Shown here in pieces: positions 49,571-63,115 of a DNA stretch of 64,000 nt. Source of the DNA: Strix aluco (taxonomy: Eukaryota > Chordata > Aves > Strigiformes > Strigidae); contig NC_133948.1 of NCBI RefSeq assembly GCF_031877795.1, forward strand, positions 9,780,948 through 9,844,947. The letters run 5' to 3'. A program made the position numbers and the translations under genes. Position 1 is the stretch's first letter. Every line of letters starts with the position of its first letter. The notes under the pieces are model-generated. The model was not told the DNA's origin. It did not search any database and worked only from the letters and a program-made list of their open reading frames with translations.

Positions 49571-52500
49571 CAGGGTTACTGTTTTTTGTGAAGGGCACTG
49601 GATTGTTTGGGCTCAGGAAGATGGGGTGTGACATCACTGCCCAAAAGGCAGCCTTCACCTGGGCTACCTCAGGTGGGGAGAGCTGGGTCACCTCTGGGGA
49701 AGAAGGAAGGACTGCTCCCTTGCAGAGCAGTCAGTATCTCAGCTCTCCACTGAAGCCTCAGACAAAAGAGCAAGTAGCAGCGGTTGGTCTTGTGATGTGA
49801 GCACATTAGGAAGTGGAGTGTGAGTCCCAACTATTTTGAGAACAGCTCTAAGCATGAAGCTTTTTAAGCTTTCAATTCCTACACGTTTAAAGTAAAAGGA
49901 AAAAAATCCCACTGCAGCTTGGATCAGCCCCAACCTGACCCGATACCCTAATTCTTTCTGCCACCCATTTTTTCTTTAAAAGTGCATTCAAGCTGGGGAA
50001 AAACATTTTCACAAATGCATCAGAACAGAACCTGTGAGAAAAGGGCTGTTAAAGGAAATTGGAGAGGCTAATTGCTAGTGGAGATATTTGCCTAAGTTAT
50101 ATGACTGCCAGGGAGGTCTTTCAATTTTTTTGAAGATTTTTTTTTTGGTAAGATTTTCAAGCTTTTCTAACAAACCGTTGCTTTAAAAAATGAAGAAAAA
50201 ACATCTTCAAAGACTTCATTTTGCAGCATTCTTGCCAGCTGGGTTGAGATTAACAAAAGCTCCTTGCCACCCTCCCATTGCTATGCACATGCTGAGCTGG
50301 AAAAAGGGTGTCTGCCGGCTTGGCCTTTGTCCTGCTAAACGAACCATTTCATAGTTATGAATTTGAAAGTAACCCGCAGTTCATACCCTACAAATCTGGT
50401 TAGATCCTGTCTGTGCAAAGAAGGGAAATGCACCAGGCAGAGGGAAAAGGAAGCTCAATCAGTCACGTTTGCTGCAGGATGTTTAAGGAAATATTTCCTT
50501 TTCCTGCACAAAGATGTTTGTTGGGCATCTGTTCTTTGGAACATACTGAAACGTTTCACTCTTGGAGAGAGAAACCAGTGTAACTCCAGATTTTTATTTA
50601 TAAATCTATTCCCTGATCAAATATTGCGCAAGGAATTTGTTCTTTTTACTTGGCCATCTTTAAAACCATAAATGCAGGTAAACAGCCTCTTAAACCTACT
50701 TTCCTCAAACTCAGACTGATCCTTACATCTGTAATGCTGAGAATCCTGACAAGCCATATGCCACATAAAAGTGCCATATTCATGCATATATTCAGCAATA
50801 TTCAGTATTCAGCATCAGATGATACCCACAATGCATCCTTTTTTTGGTTTGTATACTAAGAAGAAAATCATTAATTAAGTACACATGTTTGAGGAGTTGC
50901 TTTTGTAAGTCTGCTTGGTAAGACACAGCAAATATTTCTGCTGTATTAATTGGGAGATAGCAGGTAAATTCTCTTTTCAGGCCACATATTGCATTTAGTT
51001 TTACCTGTAGACTGATTGTGATAGGATAAATCATTCCAAAAGCAGAGCCTCAAGTGAGCCTCATATTTGTATTTTGGAAGTAACTGAGTTCTATCTTTCT
51101 TACTGTGGTCAGACCTTTGTGCATGTCTCTGTGTGTGCGTGTGACTGCTCCAGACTGTTCCTCGCTGATTCTCTGCAGGAACAGCCTCTGTGTCTAGAAA
51201 ACCCCTTCTTCTTCCTACCATAACCTTCAGTTATAAGAAAAGGACAATTTCAACCACTGCGTCATTGATAAAACCTCCCATGGCAACAGTGAAGGCTTTA
51301 CAGTTGCTTGGATACACAAGCCTTGCTTCACTTTTTCTTAAACACAAGATTGAGACATTCTGCCATGAATCAATTTAACAGTGTCCTTTGTCTGTGGCAT
51401 TTTGGGATTTTGTTTACAACACTGAGCTTCCCCTTCCTTCCAAAGCTCACCACATAGCTTCAAACCAAAATCTGGCAAGGAAGATAGCAAGTAGTAGGAC
51501 TTATCATGGAAGCACATGTGTGATGTCAAAGGCATCTGCCCAGGGCTCGTGCAAATCTTTTCATCACGTGTGATTCCAGCTGCACCCTGGCCACTCTTAT
51601 ATTGCCCTGAGGTATGGCTTTGCCTCACTGAAACTGGCACCTACTGTCTGGGTTGCTGATCACCCCAAGATACTTGGGACCCAGAAGGTGAGCCAAGCCT
51701 ATCCCACAGAAACTGCAAAGGAATTGTCACAACTGATTATACATGTTGTGGCCTTGATTACTTCAATGCACAGTCACAAACATCCTCTCTGCCTCTTATT
51801 CGTACATGCACACACAGGCAGATTTAAGTAGTCCTTTACAAATTTGTAAAATAAACACAGTATTGCACATCCATGTTTTGACAGACACTTGAACTGGGTA
51901 GATCCTATAGTCACTCTCACCAGTACCACTTAAATAAGCTCAGGATAATGGGGGAGCACATCACACAAACTTTAACACTTCCAATGTTAAAATACTCATC
52001 AGTAAGGGTCTGTTTTAGAACAAGATATCTAGAAAAATGAATATATCAATGACCTTGGATGTTAAGCAGCCTGAATATAATTAACTGATGCATATCATTA
52101 ACTGATGCGTTTACTGAACTGGCTTTAGCTTTTTATTTTGAGAGCAATGGGTTCATGCAGCATGGGCAACTGTACATACAGCACTGATATTCTTAAAGCA
52201 AAAGCACAGTGAGCCTTGAAACTACTATCTAGCTGGTTTGGTTTCAATCCACAAAAGTGAGAAAAAGAAAAACACACCTCACTCCATGACCCACAGACTT
52301 GTCAACAAGGCATGCCAATCTCATGATGTTAGTATGGGAGAGTAAATTAAGAGAAGACCTCCAACACCAGTACAGAACAGCACAAAAGGACTTTGACCAA
52401 CTAGAAAACCAGGCAGAAAATAAAATAAGCTGCATCTTCTACCCTGATCCTCCTCAGAGCATCTTGAATGGCAAAGACCATTCACATTGACCAAAGCCCA

Positions 52501-52780
52501 GGCAGCAGCTGGTAGAGGATTTGTAGCAGGTACAAGATATTCCTGAAGCCCGGCTGAGATGTTATTCACACAAGCTACTATTTCTTTTGGAAAAAATATG
52601 TTTAGACAGGCTGAAGTGCCTCAGTGCTATTATGTACAGCAATAGTGGTGGACCCATTCCTTGCTACACCTCAGCTCCCAGTCCAGGGAGGTTCCCTTCC
52701 GGTGGATCCTCCAGGCTGCACCGGCCCAGCTGAGAGTTTGCCTGGCACAGGAAGGTGCTCTGGTGTACACAAACATAACA
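49571..52780. other. Intergenic, no gene recognised
   Basis: Mostly AT-rich sequence past CLDN5. The open frames are short and unrecognisable, with no supported exon or repeat family. Confidence 0.45.
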
Positions 52781-52802
52781 GATGAGATGAAGCCAGTTCA
52801 TG

Positions 52803-52808
52803 TTTATT
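52803..52808 (-). terminator. Candidate minus-strand poly(A) signal
   Basis: The minus strand reads GTAAATAAACATG, followed by a GT-rich element (TGTTATGTTTGTGTAC) about 20 bases on. It would end a transcript coming from the right and converging on CLDN5. No coding exon of such a gene is visible in this window. Confidence 0.3.
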
Positions 52809-55800
52809 TACAGTGGAGAACAAAAGTAAATATTTAGAATATTTTTACAGGCAAACAACAGATAACCCTCTCAAAAATGACTTTGACTCAATGAGCAAGC
52901 TGTGAACTCTGTGCCAGTTGTAACATCACTATGCAAGGCTCATTGCTGGCTAAGTCCTGCAAGGAGGAAAGTTACATCTGTGCAAATTCTAGGTTTTAGC
53001 ACCTTATAGCACCAGCTGTGCAATTTTTTTTTTTAGATGAGCAGAAGATTTGAATGGGTTAAACAAACACACCAAAAGCCAGGGGATGCACAAACCCAGA
53101 TCCTACAATGACTTTTTTTTAATCTGGTAGCAAAGATAGTTTGCAGTGTTAAATGCATTTTGGACTTCAGCTGTGTATGTTCCTAGAATTTCAACCAACC
53201 AGGTTAGCTGACAGAGGTCTGAGTGACGTTCATCTTGATCTCATACCAGGTACTATGGCAATTAATCTAACTACATGTGGGTACCTGTGGGCTCCATTCC
53301 CACTCTCAAACACATTCTGACCGAATCAATTCCCCCGTTATGCTCGTACATAACTCATTGGCATTAATGGTATTTGTAATCAGAACACTTCCACGGAAGG
53401 TTAAACCTTAAGAGAATTTAGGCTTGGGCACAAAAGAGATCACTCAGAAAAGAAAAATAGGCACTCCTTGTCAAGAGCGTATGTGAAATCCCCAAATGGT
53501 ACGATTCAGTTTCAATATAGCTTCACATATTTGAAGGATAAGGGAAAAAAACAACAATCAATTCTTATCAGCTCTAACAAGTACCTAGCACGGCAGAATT
53601 CTTGCACTGTGTATATTTTTAGATTACTCTTCCAGTTATAATGTTCTGTCCTTACTGTATATCTTTTGTTAGAATTAGGATATCTGCTGCAGCAGCCTGG
53701 ATAACCTTTAGCCTGAGCTACAAAACCTTTAAAAGTTTCCAATTATAACAGCAATCTTTCATTCTATAATACAAATAAACCCAAGTGTTATCTCAACACA
53801 GAAGACTCACATGAACACCCAACGACCGCAGAATGATTTAACATTTTTTTTTCTCTATAATTTCCTGCTATTATTTCATCGGAGGTGACTGCCAAGATCT
53901 AAGCAACATAATACATTTCACTGTTTACATCTACTTTATTTTTGTTACACTTTTGACATTTTAAAATGTTGACATGCAAGACTGAATTTTTAAAAATGTA
54001 ACATCTACTCTGAATTCCATTATGTTCTCAGACCCCCAAATTACTTTTCAATTCTCCCATTTTCTCCTGATTTTACTGTCTTATCCCGCTGAGAATATCT
54101 ACATGCCCCACTACCTGATCATTTTAGAAGTCTTAAATCCCACAGCTTGTGCCACGGAAGAGGAGTTTCTATTGTTCAAAAAGGTGTAAGACACATTAAT
54201 AAGAGTACCTTTTCAGAGATACTGAAACAGTTTCCCCATAAAAATAATCTCCTGTAACAATGTGGATTGAACACCATTTTAGACAAAACAGTTGTTCTGC
54301 AATAAATATTGGATTTTCCCAGAAGCCAATATCTTACTAAGAGTGTAGGGGTAAAATGCTGTTATTTGAATAATATGGAAAAGAGACCTCTTGTCTACTT
54401 GGGGTTATTAATGACCACAACTGTTCAAGACATCTATATCATCATTATAGTGTCCCTCCTAAAAAGAAAGCTATCACCAATGGCATCCTGCCCAGATTCC
54501 TCCAGAGCTGATTACATTCTTTATAACCTGCACTTTCAGTTCAGTACAGCAATCTTGACTTGATACCTGGATGGCTGTACAGGCTCATTTCACGCTCTGA
54601 AGCTGTTACCGCCATCTGTCCTAAAGGCTGATCATCAGTGATGGGTAGAACAATCCCTTTGTCTCCTGCCTCTCTCTCAAGATTGTAGATTTTACTTACT
54701 TGCTGTCTGCAAAATGTATTCATAGCCTTGTAGAAATGGCCCTTTGGTAGATTGTAATGCTAGTAGTGAGCTCCACTGGTGCGTAGAAAACAAGTCCACA
54801 TTAAAGGCAGGGATTGGAGAGGGCAGTAAATTGTAAGACAAAGTTTCTTCCCCTTAATAGAGTTTCTGAAGTCTGATCCATGTCACACTATGGAATTGAG
54901 AATTTAAGTTTTCATATCTGTTGTTACATGGGAATTTCTATTATGAAGAGGCAAACTGCAATCCTTCTCCTGAACCAAAACGTCTTAGACCTGTCCCGAC
55001 CTGATACTGCATTTTGCCCCTCCTATAAGGAAAGGGTGGAGATGGGCATATCAGACACATGTGCAGACCAGGCACCTCAGCAACCCTGGAAGAATCTGGA
55101 ACCACAAGAATGAACAAAGCTACAGAGAAGGCTCCAGACAGAACTGAAGCACAGTCATCTCAGAAAAGACAGAACAGCAAGCAAAGCACACAAAGGATGA
55201 AACCCAGTGGAATGGGTATTTGGATCAGCCACGAGGTTCAGTCCTCTCCCTTGCACTGGCACACGTGGTGTGAGCAGTGGACTGGCTATGGAGACCGAGC
55301 TAGCTGAGAGCAAACCCAGCAGAAAGATAAACAATGGTTTTCTTTGTCTAGCAACTATCTCCTTACTCCATACAGTAACATGGGCAGGCAGGACTCAGGA
55401 GCATTTAAACTGCTGTGAAACTTCGCCTTTTAACCCTGAAAGTGAGTTTGAATAAAACAGAACAGTCTTAACTCAGAGGAATAGAAAGAAAAAGAAAAGA
55501 CGTAATGAAAGTGCTTTATAATGAGCAAAGGTGGGATAAGATACCGCCTTGCTGTAAGCACCAAACTGAGTGAAACCTTCTCCTGAGGTGTCAGTGAAAA
55601 TACAGACATTGTACACTGACAAATGGTTAACAGAAATGAGAGTCTGGAAACGGAAATGAACATATCCAGGGCAGAAACAAAAACTGAAGAGCTCAATTAA
55701 CTTAAAATGTAAATAAAGGACTAAAATTAGTTTGCTTCAGAAAGCTTAGAATTCCCCAAGTTGAAGGTAAAATAGGAAAGTGGGTTTTTTAAACAAACAG

Positions 55801-58590
55801 ACTAGGAAATAGCATACATAACAGCTGTATATGTAAGGTGGTGAGTGTCCTGGACAGCTAGAGGGCTCTAAAACTGATCTCAGCAACATACAAGTTCTTT
55901 GTTCTAAAAACGAAAGGATAGAACTAATGTGAGTGATCAGGCACTGGATAAAAACCAGCACAAGTTGCTAAATATACTTCGCATCCGATGAGACTTGATA
56001 CTGCTTACCAAATAACTAATTGATCCATCACAGTAATGTCCTTTTGGGTCTCCCTGTCCATTTGAATCAGAGGGACTCTCTTATATCCACCCTGCTAAAG
56101 GAGAAGATGAGGCAAGGAGGAAATAAAAACAGTTTGAGGTTTAATGAAATAAAAGACCACAAAAATGTGCTGAATAACAAAAAAATGAGGGGTCATCACA
56201 TTTTTTTTCCTAAGGGCTGTAATCAGGGAGGAGGAGGAGTAGCACTTCTTAAATAGCTTCTGCCAAGTCAATGCAGTACTCTTGGAGCCATGTACAGTAT
56301 TGCTATCTTTGAAAGGCTAAGACAAGATACCCGTTCTAAAAAGGAAACATTTATTGGTTATTTGGAGATAGTAGAACAGATGAGTAAGCAGATACATACA
56401 TATGTGGAGACTAGTCAGAATGGGACATTGGCCAAGAACACAAACTATATCTACGTTTACTGGCAAAATATCTCCATGAAGAAGCATAGAGTTGAGAGTT
56501 TATTAGATGAGAAAAAAAAAAAAACAACCCACAAGTTATGAAAACAAACATCAGCATCAGCTTTTAACCATCTCTTCCAAGAGAAACATCTCTTCCTAAA
56601 AGATCTTGTTGGGTCCTATCATCCATTTGTGCAGACATGGGGATTTTCAGAGTGGGTAGATGGCCCCTGTGCAGCTGTGCTACATTTCATTCCCGCTTTT
56701 GTTGCAGAGACAGTTTAGTGGAACACACTCCCATATCCTATTCCCTTTCCTTCGTTATTCACAGCAGAACCTTTCACTTAGCATTTCTAATAGTGCCGTG
56801 TAGTGCTGTCCTTTCAGGAAATGCCTGGCTGTATTCACTGCTAAATCAAGCAGGAGTCGTGCTGGCAATTCAAGGAACACCTCATCAGAGGAAAAAAAGC
56901 AATTGCTGCTGAGCTATTGTTTTCCATTTCACTTCACACACTCAAAAGAGCTCGGGTGACCACCCAGTGGGTGCCCTGAAGTACAGATTCCAAGACACCT
57001 TCCTAAGCTAGAAAGGCAAACCGGATTTACTGCTTACCCTCTATTGTTACTCAGTCTCTCTTTTCCTGTTAGTTCTTTATTTTCTATTTTTGTACTTCAC
57101 CCTGTCATTTTCAGTCCTTTTCAGGTTCCCTTCTCAGTTCTGCATGCAACGGTTGGAAAGCTTCCCTTCGACAGCGCATGCTATGTTCAGGGACTTTGCT
57201 GAGGGGATATTCTACAACAGCAGCCAGCAAGACTGAGTCAGAATTCAGTAGCTTCAGCAAGGAAAAAGTCTCATATAAAGGATATGTTGATTAAGTTATT
57301 GTTCTAACTACTCTGTCCTTAACACTGATATCGGCTAATCTATTTACACGGCTACATTGCAAGCGGAACCAGCTGAAACAACAATACTCTTCCCCTTCTT
57401 CATGTTCATGAAGCAGCACACACTGGATTTGCAAAGCAGGTAACCATATACCAACACCCATGCATGAGCAAATGCTGTTTTTGTGGGTGTGAACAAACTA
57501 CAGCCAAATAACAGGATAAAGAAACCTAAACACTGGAAGATTCAGACCTCTAGTAGGAAGAATGGGAGGCAGTTTAGCTTAACATCAGAGACAGATGACG
57601 TGTAGGTAGAAAAATCTCACACGGAGAGAGAACAGGCAGGCAGAAGGGAAAACTGCAGGATGGTTTGGCTTTTCTCTTCCTCAGACTGATTTAGGGAGAC
57701 AGTATTTCCCTCCCTAGAACAGACATGTCTTGGAAATTCCACCAGTGCTTTACAATATGTGCATACAGGTCTTTAAATGACTGTGCTTAATTTTTCAAAA
57801 TGTAACTTTTACACAGTCCAGAAATGGTGCTGTTCTGATAGCATACACTCACAGAGTGCCATTAACCCTAAAGGGTAATGGATTTTACTGACAAATATAA
57901 ATAAAGAACCACCTACTGGATTATATTTTTAAAAATAGAAAAATCTCTTCAGCCATGAAGATTTTGGCAAGTGAGAAAGTGAGGCTAGAAATGACAGATA
58001 CTGCCTTTAAAGTCTTAAACTTCCTAAAGCAGGATATTCAGTGCTGAACTGGTCTAGTACTAGTTACCTGAATCCTCATTTATAGATAAAATTAAACCTG
58101 GGTATTGATTTAACCTAGCAAGCAATGAACATCTAATTAAGGCAGTCAAACATGGTCAGTGTTAATGCACTAAACCTCCAGATCTGTTTAGGAGGCAATT
58201 ATCCAAGACAGTGGAGTATGGCACATACCAAATTGCACACCATAAAATACCACAGTTCTCACCTAAAGTATCAAGTTGCAGAATTATATTACAGCACAAG
58301 TTCTGCAACTGTTAAGGTCGAGATCTTATTTCCATTAATTTATGAATTTTTCTAAGTGCTCTAAGATTTGCAGGACACCCTGAATAACCTGGAGAGCAGA
58401 CTTGCATCATGAGACTGTAGGTCAAGTTTTTCAAATTTTAGATGAAGTAAACAAAAGCTCTCAAGATGTAGTCTGCCCCACAAAGAGTGATTAGCTAGAA
58501 GCAGCCAAATGCACTTTGGAGTTTCTTCAAACTGGACGGTTACCACCGGAAAAACCTGGAAGAAACCTGTTTGGAGAGCATTTCCCCGCG

Positions 58591-58605
58591 CCCCCCCCCC
58601 CCCCC
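58591..58605. repeat. Poly(C) homopolymer, 15 C
   Basis: Fifteen consecutive C, preceded by CCCCGCG. The length is probably variable. Confidence 0.8.
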
Positions 58606-60044
58606 AGCTTTCATATAATGTAACAAGGCCACTTCCAGTTAAAACAGACTTTCCTGAAGGAAACACAGCAGCCTCAGGTAAAAATTTATAATGCTCATTT
58701 TTTTTTTTAAAGATGATTGTCACCCTGTACAATAGTGAGAGGAAATTTTGGTCAGTGCATGTGTCAGAAGGACATAGCCAGGGTCCAAGAAGGTCATCTC
58801 AGACGTCAGAGCATACCCAACCCCACCCCAGTGCATGCTGCCATTCACAAAATCTGCTTTGTGGGCATAAACCACACATCCTTGCACAGATGAAGAATGA
58901 CATACTTTTAAAAGGAAGATTTTTCACCATCTCTTTAAAGCTTTGTCCTGCAAGCTACCCTAGTCTAATCCTGTGACCTCTTCACAGGTGACCTACTTCT
59001 GACAACTGTAACAGCAGATACAAAACAACAGCATCTTAGAAGCACCAATGGTTTCTCACCATCATCCTTTGAAGTGGAATAATTTAAAATATCCATAGAG
59101 TAGGAAAACATTGTAAGATAAATTGATACCTCCTAATATTAAAAATACTCAGTGCTGATTAGACCTAATTAGGCAGTGTTCTAAAAACACAGACCAGGTC
59201 TCTTCGAGAAATGAGTAGAGCAAGATCTTTGCTTGTTTAAATATAAAGTCCTGCTTATTCCCCACTCTCCTGAAATGCAGCCTTATTCACCTAAAAGGAG
59301 ATTTTCCCAAGCCACAGAAGGAAGTTGTGCCCCTCTCTCTACCTTCATTTATTCTAGTCTGTATCAATTTGAAAATGAACTTATTTGGAGCCAAAAGTCA
59401 TTCTTCCTTCCAGTTCTGCAATGCCATGTGTAACATAATATACAAATATTTAGGAACATAACAATCTCCTAAAAAGAGCTACAACTTCAAATATTCAGGC
59501 AGATTGCTAACAGTTGCCGTAAGACAGCATAAGAACCTGATGTGTATTCTACAGTCCTGTTATTTGAGTCCTGAATTACTACACTGACTGCAACAGTGTT
59601 TAAAGAAAATACCGTTTTACGTGCCCATTCCTTACAGGCTAGACTTTCAGATCAGACAGGAGATTATTAATGGCATACTTATTTCGGGAGCCCCTCGGTA
59701 TGTTTTTATTTGCTGAAAGAAGTCACCAAGAGCTGAATGTCCCTGTGAATTCTTTCCAATTCAACAGCAGGTGCCTCTGATTTTCCACTGACATGCTGCA
59801 AATGAATGATTAAATGAAAGTAAATTCCACTGAGCTAAACAGTGGAAAGAGATACCAACACCACAGGGACTGAAAAAACAGACAAGCTGTATCAATGAGG
59901 AGAGGTGACTCTAAGTGCTTCATCCAGTTAAAAAGACAGCACCTCTTTTTGTAAGGGAACATTATCTTTTTGCAAGGGCCAGGAAGGTATCACCTCAATT
60001 AAAACTGGTTTTGAAAAGAAAACAAAGGCCTTATAGTAGTATAA

Positions 60045-60098
60045 AGTAAAGTACTTATCTAACATAAGTACCTATCTTAGTAAAGTACTTATCTAACA
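60045..60098. repeat. Tandem duplication, 34-bp period
   Basis: AGTAAAGTACTTATCTAACA occurs at 60045-60064 and again at 60079-60098, exactly 34 bases apart. This fits a local replication-slippage duplication. Confidence 0.8.
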
Positions 60099-62680
60099 CA
60101 GGTAACCTAGTTAACATCAAGGAATACCCAGAGAAGCCATCTACAGTTCTTAAACAAGTGGCAAAGGCTTCCAAGAGGAATGTTGCTGAACTGGGGAATA
60201 CAAAAAACCCCAGATCTCTTAATAATACAAACCCAGATTCAGCATGGGAGGAACTATGTTGAGATATGGCTTGTGTATACATTTTACCTTAGTTTAGTTG
60301 AAGTATGATTAGGCTTGCCCACAAATTCCTACATGGAAGCTCTTTACAGAGAGCTTGATTTTAATTGTGATTTAAGGATGTCTTCTGAGTCTTCAGCTCA
60401 TTGAGAATACCATGCAGCAGTGACTCTGCTAAATGCTCATTTGTGATACCAAATTACTAGACAACTTTTTATCTTCATCTCTCATTGAGATCTTAATATA
60501 TTGCCCAGATACACGACTCAGTAACACGTAGCAAGTCAAAGCAACAAGTGCCAGGGTAGCTACACAGCAGACAACTGCCTTGAGGGGTCAGAGGAAATCA
60601 AAATTATTCAATCACACACCAGCAGTGACTGGGAAACCTACATTCTCTGCTCTGTCAGACCCAGGACTGCTATGAAGTTGTGTACAATTGAGTAAAAGAT
60701 CTCTTGCCTACTCTGAATGTATTTGACCTTTGTCTTGGTTCTCTAATTCTGGCACCTTCTGAAAGATAAAAATCAAAACTCAAAAGCTTGAAGAGAATGG
60801 GAGTCCAGTCTGAAATAAAAGTTCACATCATTTTCTTTCCCTAGTGAATGTTTTGTAATATTTCCTGCTAAGAAAATGTTTATAACGCAAACGCTCATGC
60901 ATAAAGGTGGCACTGTTCTTTAGAGCTCCACCCTGGGCAGCATTTTTTCCTTAGTCCTTGAATCTGATCCAAAGGGAACTTTCAGTACCACCTTGAAGCC
61001 AACAATGCTACAGAAGAGCCAAGAGGGACTTCAATTTTTCCATTTAAAGAAACAAACATTTCACTGCTTTCTTTCCCTCTGACAAGCCAGACTTAGAAAG
61101 CAACTTTCAGAGGAACGTTTTGAAGAATATTCCTGCTGTGGGGGAACCAAAACCATCATGACTGACAGATGTACACATAAAATCAACAATCAAATGATGG
61201 TCCTGTGGATGGTCCTGAGAACAGTCCTGAGTGGTTTATGTTTTGTTTCTTCCTCAGCTGGAATACTCTATTGATTACTCCACTTCCCTTTTAATAAATA
61301 CTGTTCTGTACTACTCCCATCTTTGCAAGTTATCATACCCTGAGTGGCCAATTCAACTCAAAGCAGCCATCTTCAAAGAACTCCTCTACAAAATAAACTG
61401 ATTTTAAAACTTCCCTTTTTCAGACCTTAAAGCTGGAGTACTCCAGACTAATGTCTCCTAGAAAGCAGTAACATTTTTATTTCTCTTGTAATTATGGACA
61501 ACTGAGGACTGGAAATGCTTTCCTGAAAATAGGAGTGGAAAAAGTGAAACTGAAGCATGAAAGAGGTCTTGATACATCTCAGAGTTAGTCTTCCCTTTGT
61601 AGTCTACATCGAGATCACAGATTCTCAACATGACAATTCCAAGGTACTTCCCCCCCCCCATCTCCATTTAATTACTTCTTTCCATAGGAAACCTCATGAC
61701 TGTAGAGGGAAGAAATACATACCTTTGCAACAACCTTTTTGATTGGAAAATTTCAGAAAGCAAGTAAGATTAAACCTTGCTGTATATTACTTTTTGCTTT
61801 CAGAACAAATGACAGAATGCAATGTACAAACTCAAGCTGTCCAGCACCTATGTTATGCCTCCCAGGAGTTCTCTACCTGCAGTTCTGGTCCCATTGAATT
61901 CCACTTGTCAGGAAGGCAGTTGCCTACACTCTCTCTAAAGTACATTGAATTTTACTAGGCAATCAACAGCTCTCCCACAAGCCTTTCAGAATTTTAAGAC
62001 CCTGTCAGGTTTAGAAGTGATGATTGCTATCTACTAACATAAACTCAAGTTGATGATAGAGCAGATAAAAACATCAGACTCTGAAACATCTCTGATTTAC
62101 TGCTTCTGTCATAAAAGCAGTAGGCTCTAAGAGAGTAGTCAGGGTGAGTAGTGGGAAGAAATAGCAGATACCATAGCTAAATTTGATATGTCTCATGAAC
62201 TAGAGCCCATATCGTTGTAGTATCAACCGTATTTCATCTAAATACCGAAGCATAAAAGACATTCTGAAGATAGGCATACATACTCCTTCAGATCAAGGCA
62301 GAAAATCCTAATACATATAAATATTCAACCCCAGAATATTTTCTGTCCTTTATATAACAAGTTTTACAATAGCAAGAAAAAATAGTGAATATTTGCAGAA
62401 GAATTTTCTTAGAAATCATTGTAGAGACTTTAACTTCCATTAACAAGAACAAAGGAAATATAATAAAATCAAAAACTTATAAACATTTATCAATTTTTAT
62501 TTTACTATTAAGCTCTTTAAGTGTTTTTGCCATCTTATGTCACCCAATGATTAGCATTTACTCTTTCCCTCCACTTATGCATCATTCAGTGGAGTGTCTG
62601 GATTTTTTTTTCTTATATTTTTCCTTACTACCAGTTTGTCAGTGCAGCAGACTAATTGTGTTCTTGCTTTGACTTGGAAA

Positions 62681-62732
62681 ATAACTTTCTGCACTGATGA
62701 CCTTATGCACTGATAACTTTCTGCACTGATGA
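62681..62732. repeat. Tandem duplication, 32-bp period
   Basis: ATAACTTTCTGCACTGATGA occurs at 62681-62700 and at 62713-62732. A shorter copy of GCACTGAT lies between them. Confidence 0.8.
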
Positions 62733-62894
62733 GTGTAAAGTGATGCACACAGCAAAAAACCAATAATTTGGATCATCAGCAGTCATGAGTGAGATACTGA
62801 TGTTACACCAGTTACAGCAATTAAATCATCAGAACAGTGCATAGTAGCTGTCAAAAGGGAAAAGTGAGTGTTAAGAATTATTAAACAGAGGGAC

Positions 62895-63115
62895 AGAGAA
62901 CAGTCACCGTTATTACACTGTTGCACAGACAAGGGTGTGTGTTGCACCCACACCTTGAATATTGTGTGCAGTTTCTGTTCTCCCCTGACTGAAAATGATT
63001 TAGAAAAGAGCAACAACAGTAATCAAGATACAGAACAGTTCCTGTAAAAGGAAAAATTAGGCTGTGATTCTTCAGACTGGCAGAGATGACTGTAGGGAAT
63101 ATAAAAACGGTTTGC
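62895..63115 (+). mobile_element. Decayed CR1/L3-like LINE fragment
   Basis: The plus strand reads HPHLEYCVQF near 62950, matching the RPHLEYCVQF landmark in the CR1-clade reverse transcriptase. Downstream comes RKEQQQ and, about 60 codons later, FFRLAEMTVGNI, which resembles the decayed end of the ORF. Stops and frameshifts are frequent, so this copy looks much older than the one in the septin intron. The limits are approximate. Confidence 0.6.

Larger units (their letters stand above)
52809..62880. other. Gene-poor flank, no coding exon recognised
   Basis: About 10 kb of AT-rich sequence. It contains a C15 run at 58591-58605 and a 34-bp tandem duplication at 60045. Open frames reach about 120 codons but have no recognisable domains or conserved composition. 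Confidence 0.45.

Noticed and set aside
56290..56541. 83-codon plus-strand frame with charged composition
   Set aside because: It ends in a poly(A) tract. It might be old repeat sequence, but I could not match it to any family.
58361..58732. 123-codon minus-strand frame
   Set aside because: It spans the C15 homopolymer and has no recognisable motif; probably chance.
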